Assembly: GCA_027335965.1 (NCBI GenBank)
Contig: DAHWGZ010000118.1
Span: 1-5,567, forward strand
From: Acidiferrobacter sp.
GTDB lineage: Bacteria; Pseudomonadota; Gammaproteobacteria; Acidiferrobacterales; Acidiferrobacteraceae
DNA: 5,567 nucleotides
Direction of reading: 5' to 3'
In this document: in pieces, positions 1 to 5,567 of the stretch
Position numbering within the stretch: position 1 is the stretch's first letter
How the letters are laid out: the number at the start of each line of letters is the position of its first letter
The notes under the pieces: model-generated
What the model saw: the letters and a program-made list of their open reading frames with translations, nothing else
Databases searched by the model: none
What the model was told of the DNA's origin: nothing
Made by a program: the position numbers and the translations under genes

Positions 1-867
1 GGAAATGGCGAGCGCGGGGCGCGCAACGCGTCCGGACTCGGCCTGTCGTCATGGACCGACCAGCTGCGCGCGCGCGGCTTTAGCGTGACATCCACCCCCA
101 TCGGCGCGCACCCCCTGTCGCCGCAAACCGAGGGGGTGCTGGTCATCGCCGACCCGCGCGTCCGCTTTCTGGCAGGCGAGGTCCAAACGCTCGAGGGCTT
201 CGTGAAGGCCGGCGGGAATCTCCTCGTCATGCTCGAACCGGGCCATGCCGAAGGCCTCTCCCCGCTCCTGAAAAGGCTGGGCATGCGCGTGCGCAAGGGC
301 TTTACGGTCGATCCGGCCTCGAGCCTGCTCACCGGCGCGAGCCCGGACTTCATCGCCATCCGCCACTATCCCGATCTCGGACCGGTGCGCGGCATGCATC
401 TCGTGACGGTGTTTCCGACCGCCGCGGCACTGGCCCTGGAGCCGGTTCATGGCCTGAAGCCCGTGCCCATCCTCGCGACCGGCGCCGACGCCTGGACCCA
501 GGAGGCGCGGCTTACGAACACGATATCGCCGCCGACCAGCTCCTCGCCCTCGGTGGTGACCATCGGCGCGGCCCTCGAGCGGCTTGGCAACAACGCAAAG
601 CAGCGCCTCGTGGTCGTGGGCGACAGCGATTTCGCCGCCAATAGCTACATCGGCGAGGGCGGCAATCTGGCGTTGGCGATGAACCTCGCCAACTGGCTCG
701 CGCACGACGACGCGTTCATCAATCTCCCGAACCGCGCCTCTCCGGACCTGACCTTGACCCTCACGGGCCCCGAGGAGGACGTCATCGCCTTTGGGTTCCT
801 GCTGGTGCTGCCGGTGCTCCTGCTGGGGGGCGCGCTGGCGGTCTGGTGGCGGAGACGGAGGCTATGA
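1..867 (+). CDS. GldG-type ABC system auxiliary protein (3' part, 5' end outside window)
   Basis: The frame is open from base 1 and ends at TGA 865-867, giving the last 288 residues; the start lies upstream. The first visible residues, GNGER, match the GHGER-type motif of the GldG / Gldg_ABC family (periplasmic components encoded with ABC-2 type permeases), but with Asn where His is usual. A Rossmann-like stretch follows at about residues 45-81 (GVLVIADP ... GGNLLVMLEPG), then a second conserved block at about 201-235 (RLVVVGDSDFAANS ... NLANWLA), both typical of the family. Residues about 261-281 form one hydrophobic membrane segment followed by WWRRRRRL-like basic residues, so the domain should sit in the periplasm with a short cytoplasmic tail. 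The family is named from Bacteroidetes gliding, but in proteobacteria it occurs without gliding and its substrate is unknown. The stop overlaps the next gene's ATG, implying co-translation. An internal GTG at 85 is not the true start, because family homology continues upstream of it. Confidence 0.85.
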   Translation, partial: GNGERGARNASGLGLSSWTDQLRARGFSVTSTPIGAHPLSPQTEGVLVIADPRVRFLAGEVQTLEGFVKAGGNLLVMLEPGHAEGLSPLLKRLGMRVRKGFTVDPASSLLTGASPDFIAIRHYPDLGPVRGMHLVTVFPTAAALALEPVHGLKPVPILATGADAWTQEARLTNTISPPTSSSPSVVTIGAALERLGNNAKQRLVVVGDSDFAANSYIGEGGNLALAMNLANWLAHDDAFINLPNRASPDLTLTLTGPEEDVIAFGFLLVLPVLLLGGALAVWWRRRRL

Positions 868-1745
868 GCCTTACGAGGCGGGGTCTTGCCAATATCGGGC
901 TCCTGGGCGTGGCGGGCGCGCTCGCCTGGGTCCTGTGGGCGCAACCCGGGCCACGACCGGCGACGCCCAGGGCGCCGCTTGCGCCGATCAAGGGCATGGC
1001 CATCACCGCCATCACCATCGCGCGCCCAGGCCGGCCGGCGATCCGGTTGCGACAGGTGGCCGGACACTGGCAACTCACGCGGCCCTTCAAGGCGCGCGCC
1101 GCGCGCTTTCGCGTGGAGGCCTTGACCGACATCGTCGACGCCAAGCCGCACGACCGGTTCGCGGCGCCGAAGGGCCCGCTGGGCGCCTTCGGCCTGGCCC
1201 CGCCGCAGGCGACCGTGACCCTGAATCACAAGCGCATCCTCATAGGCCGGCGCCGGCCATTCGGGGACCTCCGTTACGTATTGACCGGGCACACCATCGC
1301 CCTGGTGCCGGCCGAGATCATCCATCCGCGCAGGCTTACGAGCGACAGCTTCTTGAGCACGAGGCTGCTCGGCCATCACATCCACCCGGTGGCCTTCGCG
1401 CTCCCGCATCTGGTGGTGGCCCGCCATCACGGCATCTGGCACGCCACCCCAAGCCCCGCCGGGGTCTCAAACGACCGCATCAACGGCTTCGTGGACGCGT
1501 GGCGCTACGCGCGCGCCCTCTCGGTGACCCGCTACCACGGCGCCCCCGTGGCCGGGCGCATCCTGATCCATTACCACGAACGGGGCGCGACCAAGACGCG
1601 CGCCCGCCATACGCTTGTCATCGACATCCTGGCGACGCGCCCGGAACTCGTGCTCTTGAGGCCGGATCAGGGGCTCGAGTATCACTTCCCGCAGGAGATC
1701 GGCGAACGCCTGCTCGCGATCGGCCCTGGTGCCCGAACTTCCTGA
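864..1745 (+). CDS. DUF4340 domain protein, membrane-anchored
   Basis: This gene encodes 293 residues. ATG 864 is chosen because it overlaps the upstream stop as ATGA and has GGAG-type purine runs at 851-860; GTG 846 would add only six residues. Residues about 9-26 form an N-terminal membrane anchor preceded by Arg5-Arg6, predicting a periplasmic body. The body shows DUF4340 hallmarks: a W-x-L-T-x-P block (HWQLTRPF, 68-75), a helix ending in DIVDA (89-93), a GAFGLAPP turn (108-114) and an L-x-I-G strand followed by RYVLTG (137-142). DUF4340 proteins are commonly encoded directly after GldG-like genes and are thought to be accessory to that ABC system; no reaction is known. It is strongly basic (about 40 Lys/Arg to 16 Asp/Glu by hand count) and has seven His within residues 171-193. 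The last 17 bases overlap mutM. The family call is fairly secure, but the function is unknown. Confidence 0.8.
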   Translation: MSLTRRGLANIGLLGVAGALAWVLWAQPGPRPATPRAPLAPIKGMAITAITIARPGRPAIRLRQVAGHWQLTRPFKARAARFRVEALTDIVDAKPHDRFAAPKGPLGAFGLAPPQATVTLNHKRILIGRRRPFGDLRYVLTGHTIALVPAEIIHPRRLTSDSFLSTRLLGHHIHPVAFALPHLVVARHHGIWHATPSPAGVSNDRINGFVDAWRYARALSVTRYHGAPVAGRILIHYHERGATKTRARHTLVIDILATRPELVLLRPDQGLEYHFPQEIGERLLAIGPGARTS

Positions 1746-2547
1746 GGTCGAGACCACCCGCCGGGGGCTCATCCCCTGGATGCGGGGGGCGCGGATCGCC
1801 GATCTCGTGGTGCGCGACCGGCGCCTGCGCTGGCCGATCGCGGCCGACCTCGGCGCGCGGTTGCGCGGCCGCACGATCCAGGACATCGGCCGGCGCGGCA
1901 AATATCTGCTGGTGTGGCTCGATCGCGGGGCGCTGATCCTCCATCTCGGCATGTCCGGGAGCCTGCGGGTGCTAAGCGACACCCCGCCCGGGCCCCATGA
2001 CCCCTTCGACCTCGTGCTGGCCGGCCAGCAGCCACCGGTCCTCATCCGCCTGCGCGATCCGCGCCGTTTCGGGGCCCTGCTCCATAGCGAGGACCCGCTC
2101 TCCCATCCCCTCATCGCCACGCTCGGCCCGGAGCCCCTCGAGGCGGGCTTCGATGGGGCCTATCTGCGCGAACAGGGGCGCGGACGGACCATCGCCATCC
2201 GCGACCTGCTTCTGAACGGCCATGTCGTCGCCGGCATCGGCAATATCTATGCCAACGAGGCGCTGTTCGAGGCCGGCATCCACCCCCGCCGGCCGGCGGG
2301 GCGCATCGGCGCGGGGCGCTACGATGCGCTCGCCCGCGCCATCGTGGCGGTGCTGTCGCAAGCGGTGTCGGCGGGCGGCACGACCTTGCGGGATTTTGCC
2401 GCGAGCGACGGGCGGCCCGGGTATTTTCAGCAGCAGTTACGCGTCTATGGGCGCGCCGGGGAGCCCTGTCCGCGTTGCGCGGCGCCGGTCGCGAGGCTGA
2501 CGTTGGGGGGCCGCAGCGGTTATTATTGCCCGAGGTGTCAACACTAG
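1729..2547 (+). CDS. mutM: Formamidopyrimidine-DNA glycosylase / AP lyase (MutM, Fpg)
   Basis: This 272-residue cytoplasmic base-excision repair enzyme removes 8-oxoguanine and formamidopyrimidines and nicks the abasic site by beta,delta-elimination. The start is fixed by chemistry: the family needs Pro directly after the initiator Met, and GTG 1729 gives MPELPEVET with nucleophile Pro2 and Glu3. Lys58 (RRGKYLL) is the beta-elimination lysine. Met75 (HLGMSG) and the DPRRFG loop (110-115) supply the residues that fill the DNA gap. The helix-two-turn-helix spans about 158-186 (VVAGIGNIYANEALF, with Asn172). Arg262 sits five residues before the third zinc Cys, as the delta-elimination Arg does in E. 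coli. The zinc finger is Cys247, Cys250, Cys267 and Cys270 (C-x2-C-x16-C-x2-C). Length and every key residue are normal (E. coli 269 aa). It overlaps the DUF4340 gene by 17 bases and lacks a clear Shine-Dalgarno sequence, so it probably depends on translational coupling. Confidence 0.98.
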   Translation: MPELPEVETTRRGLIPWMRGARIADLVVRDRRLRWPIAADLGARLRGRTIQDIGRRGKYLLVWLDRGALILHLGMSGSLRVLSDTPPGPHDPFDLVLAGQQPPVLIRLRDPRRFGALLHSEDPLSHPLIATLGPEPLEAGFDGAYLREQGRGRTIAIRDLLLNGHVVAGIGNIYANEALFEAGIHPRRPAGRIGAGRYDALARAIVAVLSQAVSAGGTTLRDFAASDGRPGYFQQQLRVYGRAGEPCPRCAAPVARLTLGGRSGYYCPRCQH

Positions 2548-2566
2548 CGGCGTCTTGGCCTATACT
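2538..2566 (+). promoter_or_regulatory. Predicted sigma70-type promoter for the GTPase-CLC pair
   Basis: TATACT at 2561-2566 matches the -10 consensus at 5 of 6 positions. TCAACA at 2538-2543 matches the -35 consensus at 4 of 6, and the spacing is exactly 17 bases. The -35 box lies inside the last codons of mutM, and transcription would start near 2573, giving a leader of about 40 bases. This is an AT-richer patch in very GC-rich sequence, which makes the match less likely to be chance. It is prediction only. Confidence 0.45.
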
Positions 2567-2596
2567 GTCCAGGCGGCCGTGGAGACCGCGAAAGCC

Positions 2597-2604
2597 AAGG
2601 GGGG
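2597..2604 (+). promoter_or_regulatory. Ribosome binding site of the dynamin-like gene
   Basis: AAGGGGGG ends eight bases before ATG 2613. It decides the start: the same frame is open upstream to about 2475, but those codons lie inside mutM and have no comparable site. Confidence 0.6.
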
Positions 2605-2612
2605 CGCGGGAC

Positions 2613-4541
2613 ATGAATCAAACGGCGATCGAGCAGCGCTTCGAGGCCTATGGGCTATGGCGCCGCGATCTCGCGCAGGCGCTGACGGAACTGCGGACAT
2701 GGCTCGCGGAGCATGGCCTGAATCAGCCGCACAGCGACCTCCACCTGGAGCGCATGCAGAACGTCCTGCATGACGACAAGCTCTATCTGGCGTTCGTCGC
2801 CGAGTTTTCACGCGGCAAGTCCGAGCTCATCAACGCCTTGTTCTTCGGCGAGCAGGGCCGGCGCATGCTGCCCTCGAGCGCCGGGCGCACGACCATGTGC
2901 CCGACCGAGCTCTTTTACGAATCCGACCGGCCGGCCAGCATCCGGCTGCTACCGATCGAGACGCGCCGTAACGGCGCCACCATTACCGAATTCAAGGGCT
3001 TCCCCGACGAGTGGCAGACGGTCATCCTGGACGCGGACAACGCCCAGGGCACGGCCGAGGCCTTGCGTCATATCGCCGAGGTCAAGCGGGTGCCGGCGGA
3101 AGAGGCCCGCGCCCTGGGGCTCACCGTCACCAGCGACATCGCCAAGACCGGCGCCGCGGTCGATGCCGAGGGGGAAGTCGAGATCCCGCGCTGGCGCTAT
3201 GCGCTCATCAATTTTCCCCACCCGCTGCTGTCCGAGGGGCTCGTGATCCTGGACACCCCGGGATTGAACGCCTTGGGGGCGGAACCGGAGCTTACGCTCA
3301 ACACCCTGCCCAACGCGCACGCCATCCTGTTCGTGCTGGCCGCCGATACCGGCGTGACGCAGTCGGAGATCTCGGTGTGGCGCGACCACGTGGCCGGCAC
3401 CCACAAAGGGCGCCTCGTCGTCCTGAACAAGGTCGATGGATTGTGGGACGAGTTGCGCAATACCGATGACGTGGAGCGCGAGATCTCCCGCCAGGTCCAT
3501 GAAACCGCACGCTATCTGGCCGTCCCCGAAAAGCGCGTCTATCCGGTGTCGGCGCAAAAGGCGCTGACCGGCAAGATCCGCGGCGACCACGATCTCGAGG
3601 AACGCAGCGGTATCGGCGCCCTCGAACGGGCGCTGGCCGATGAGCTCCTGCCCGGAAAGGGCGGGCTTGTCGCCCGGACCGTCGCCCACGAATTCGGCGA
3701 GGTCGAGGGCTCGGTGGAGCGCATCATCGGCCAACGGCTGCAGGGCGTGCGCGAGCACTGGGGCGAATTGAGCGGGCTGAACGGCAAGAACATGGACGTC
3801 ATCGAGCATATGATGGGCAAGGTGCGCGCCGACAAGACGGAATTCGATCGCAGCATGCAGCGCTTCCACGCCACGCGCACGATCTTCGCCCAGCAAAGCG
3901 CGGCGCTGTATGCCCGGATCAGCCTGCGCCAGCTCGATGCGCTGATCATGGAGACCAAGAAAAACATGGAGACCTGCCTTACGACCTCGGGGCTCAAGAC
4001 CGCCATGCAGGCCTTTTTCGGGTACGCGCGCGGCCGCATGGACGAGGTGGTCAAGGACAGCCAGGAGATCAAGGCCCTGATGGATGGCGTGTACCAGAAG
4101 TTCCAGGAGGAGCATGGGCTCGCCAACATCAAGCCCGCGGCCTTCTCGGTCATGCGTTACACGCGCGAGATCAAGCGCCTCCAAGAAAAGCATGAGCAGT
4201 TCATGCGCGGCCTGTCGCTCATCATGACCGAACAAAAGTCGGTCGTGCGCGGGTTCTTCGAATCCGCGGTCAGCAAGGTCCGCGCGATCTATGTCAGCGC
4301 CAACCGCGACGCCGACGACTGGTTGCGCGACATGATGGCGCCCATGGAGTCGCAGGTGCGCGAGCACCAGGCCCAGCTGCGGCGCAGGCTCGAGAGCATC
4401 AAGCGCATCCACCAGGCGAGCGACACCCTCGAGGCGCGCATGGCGGAGTTGAAGCAGGTCGTGGAAGAGATCAGCGAACAGCACCGAACGGCGCACGCCG
4501 CCTTTCGTCGCATTCGCGCGCAGCTGAACGCGGCCCCCTAA
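2613..4541 (+). CDS. Dynamin-like large GTPase
   Basis: This gene encodes 642 residues, starting at ATG 2613 behind a good ribosome binding site. All five GTPase motifs are present: G1 AEFSRGKS (63-70, with Lys69 and Ser70), G2 in GRTTMCPTE (Thr93/Thr94), G3 DTPG (214-217), G4 NKVD (272-275) and G5 SAQK (313-316). The ELINALFF after the P-loop and the T-T-x-C-P-T at G2 are typical of bacterial dynamin-like proteins, which bind GTP and assemble on or remodel membranes. After the G domain (to about 350) the rest is mainly alpha-helical and highly charged. A probable coiled coil lies at about 575-635 (ESQVREHQAQL ... LKQVVEEISEQ), consistent with a dynamin stalk. I see no transmembrane helix and no long hydrophobic paddle; FF at 468-469 and 548-549 are the only small hydrophobic candidates. 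Odd points are Ala63 in place of the first P-loop Gly, Glu71 where Thr is common, and about 120 residues between G2 and G3. The CLC gene follows after eight bases. The cellular role is not known; fission, fusion or membrane-stress repair are inference. Confidence 0.88.
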   Translation: MNQTAIEQRFEAYGLWRRDLAQALTELRTWLAEHGLNQPHSDLHLERMQNVLHDDKLYLAFVAEFSRGKSELINALFFGEQGRRMLPSSAGRTTMCPTELFYESDRPASIRLLPIETRRNGATITEFKGFPDEWQTVILDADNAQGTAEALRHIAEVKRVPAEEARALGLTVTSDIAKTGAAVDAEGEVEIPRWRYALINFPHPLLSEGLVILDTPGLNALGAEPELTLNTLPNAHAILFVLAADTGVTQSEISVWRDHVAGTHKGRLVVLNKVDGLWDELRNTDDVEREISRQVHETARYLAVPEKRVYPVSAQKALTGKIRGDHDLEERSGIGALERALADELLPGKGGLVARTVAHEFGEVEGSVERIIGQRLQGVREHWGELSGLNGKNMDVIEHMMGKVRADKTEFDRSMQRFHATRTIFAQQSAALYARISLRQLDALIMETKKNMETCLTTSGLKTAMQAFFGYARGRMDEVVKDSQEIKALMDGVYQKFQEEHGLANIKPAAFSVMRYTREIKRLQEKHEQFMRGLSLIMTEQKSVVRGFFESAVSKVRAIYVSANRDADDWLRDMMAPMESQVREHQAQLRRRLESIKRIHQASDTLEARMAELKQVVEEISEQHRTAHAAFRRIRAQLNAAP

Positions 4542-4549
4542 AAACCCCC

Positions 4550-5567
4550 GTGCCGCGTCCCTGGCGTCCGATTCGCCGGTTCCGCAGGCTCGCGCGGGGG
4601 CGTCATTGGGCCCCGCGCGTCGTCTTCTGGGGGAGCGCCGTACTCGTCGGGCTGTCGGCCGTGGCCCTGACGCAGCTTGGCAATCTCGCGAACACGAGCT
4701 TCCTGGCCCTCTACCACCGCTGGCCATGGGCGCCGTTTCTGGCAAGCCCCGCGGGCCTGGTCCTATCCTTGTGGCTCACCCGCCGATTCTTCCCCGGGGC
4801 CCAGGGCAGCGGCATACCGCAAGTCATCGCCGCGCTGTCGCAGCGTACCGGGGGATCGCCTTCGCGGCTTTTGTCGGTGCGTATCGCGATCGGCAAGATC
4901 CTGCTCACGACCCTCGGATTGTTCGCCGGCGCCTCGATCGGGCGCGAGGGGCCGACCGTCCACGTCGGCGCCTCGTTCACCGCCGCCGCCGGACGGCTGG
5001 CCGGCATCAAGCGCCCGGGGCTCGAACGCGCGCTGGTGCTGGCAGGCGGCGCCGCGGGCCTCGCGGCGGCCTTCAACACCCCCATCGCCGGCATCATGTT
5101 CGCCATCGAGGAGCTCGCGCGCGGCTTCGAGGAACACGCCAGCGGCACGATCATCATCACCATCCTCATCGCCGGGCTCACGGCGGTCGCCATCGAGGGG
5201 AACTACACCTATTTTGGCGTGACACAGGCCTCGCTCGCGCCGCGCCAGTGGCTGCTGGTGCCCGTGTGCGGCATCGCGGGCGGCCTCGCGGGCGGCCTCT
5301 TCAGCCGTCTCGTGCTCGATCTCAGCCTGCGCCTGCGCGAAACGCTCGCGCGCTACCCCTACCGCCTGGCGCTGATCGCCGGTCTCTTGATCGCGATCCT
5401 CGGGACGATTTCGCGCGGCAGCTCCTTTGGCACGGGCTACCCGCAGGCGCGCGCCCTGGTCATGGGCGGCGCGCACCTGCCCTGGTACTTCCCGCTGACC
5501 AAGTGGCTTGCGAGCCTCGCCTCTTACCTGAGCGGCATCCCGGGGGGACTGTTTGCCCCGGCGCTCG
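4550..5567 (+). CDS. clcA: CLC-family chloride channel or Cl-/H+ antiporter (3' end outside window)
   Basis: The frame is open to the window edge, giving 339 codons plus one base. It is an integral inner-membrane protein moving chloride, probably in exchange for protons. The CLC signatures appear in order: GSGIP (86-90, Ser87 being the chloride-coordinating Ser), GREGP (131-135, with gating Glu133, codon 4946-4948), the AAAFNTPIAGIMFAIEE block (172-188, with Glu188 at the place of the E. coli proton glutamate Glu203) and GGLFAP (332-337). Having both glutamates favours an antiporter over a passive channel. The chloride-binding Tyr (E. coli Tyr445) and any CBS domains would lie downstream, unseen. 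The Arg-rich N-terminus (about 1-23) precedes the first membrane helix (about 24-43). GTG 4550 is the best start, eight bases after the GTPase stop. No in-frame ATG exists before Met183 and no clear Shine-Dalgarno sequence is visible, so reinitiation after the GTPase gene is likely. The symbol reflects family resemblance, not proven orthology. Confidence 0.93.
   Translation, partial: MPRPWRPIRRFRRLARGRHWAPRVVFWGSAVLVGLSAVALTQLGNLANTSFLALYHRWPWAPFLASPAGLVLSLWLTRRFFPGAQGSGIPQVIAALSQRTGGSPSRLLSVRIAIGKILLTTLGLFAGASIGREGPTVHVGASFTAAAGRLAGIKRPGLERALVLAGGAAGLAAAFNTPIAGIMFAIEELARGFEEHASGTIIITILIAGLTAVAIEGNYTYFGVTQASLAPRQWLLVPVCGIAGGLAGGLFSRLVLDLSLRLRETLARYPYRLALIAGLLIAILGTISRGSSFGTGYPQARALVMGGAHLPWYFPLTKWLASLASYLSGIPGGLFAPAL

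Noticed and set aside
791..1936. 381-codon plus-strand frame across the DUF4340 and mutM genes
   Set aside because: It is Arg/Gly/Pro/Ala-rich low-information translation overlapping two genes with clear family motifs; it is a shadow of GC-rich coding sequence.
1467..2120. 217-codon minus-strand frame opposite the end of DUF4340 and the start of mutM
   Set aside because: It has no motif and a composition typical of antisense GC-rich frames, and mutM on the other strand is certain.
2554..2599. Inverted repeat after mutM as a possible terminator
   Set aside because: The 6-base arms are 34 bases apart and no T-run follows, so it is not a convincing intrinsic terminator.
2475..2612. Upstream extension of the GTPase by 46 codons
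   Set aside because: It would overlap mutM by more than 70 bases and encode an Arg/Ala/Pro-rich stretch unlike the protein; ATG 2613 has a strong ribosome binding site.
2949..4745. 598-codon open frame on the minus strand opposite the GTPase gene
   Set aside because: Its codons are the exact complements of the GTPase codons, so a stop needs a sense TTA, CTA or TCA codon, which this GC-rich gene rarely uses; it ends precisely at a sense CTA (2949-2951). Its translation shows no recognisable family.
5279..5299. Short direct repeat GGCGGCCTC, twice at 12-base spacing
   Set aside because: It encodes the glycine-rich GGLAGGL of a CLC membrane helix and is explained by the protein and by codon preference.

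Overview
This is a GC-rich window (roughly two thirds G+C by eye) from a chromosome-like region, with tightly packed genes that all read left to right. The protein families and their order suggest a high-GC proteobacterium. A gammaproteobacterium, perhaps an acidophilic or sulfur-oxidising chemolithotroph, is my best guess, but only as inference: there is no rRNA or other phylogenetic marker. I see no tRNA, rRNA, CRISPR array, insertion sequence or phage gene.

Left block (1-2547): three genes that overlap end to end and are probably one transcript. The first is the C-terminal 288 residues of a GldG-type periplasmic auxiliary protein of an ABC system, with a C-terminal membrane anchor. The second is a DUF4340 protein with an N-terminal membrane anchor. 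It shares the 4-base ATGA overlap with the first. The third is mutM (fpg), the formamidopyrimidine-DNA glycosylase, complete with all catalytic and zinc-finger residues. Its GTG start lies 17 bases inside the end of the DUF4340 gene. The ATPase and permease expected for the ABC system would lie upstream, outside the window.

Right block (2548-5567): a 65-base gap holds a plausible sigma70-type promoter and a good ribosome binding site. They lead into a 642-residue dynamin-like large GTPase with all five G motifs. Eight bases after its stop begins a CLC-type chloride channel or Cl-/H+ antiporter, which runs off the right edge after 339 codons. The spacing implies that the GTPase and the CLC transporter are co-transcribed. 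This is the most interesting feature here, because it links a membrane-associated mechano-GTPase with an ion transporter known in other bacteria for acid resistance.

The individual families are known. What is worth following up is the GTPase-CLC pairing, the divergent features of the GTPase (Ala-type P-loop, long G2-G3 spacer, no obvious membrane segment) and the very basic, His-rich DUF4340 protein.
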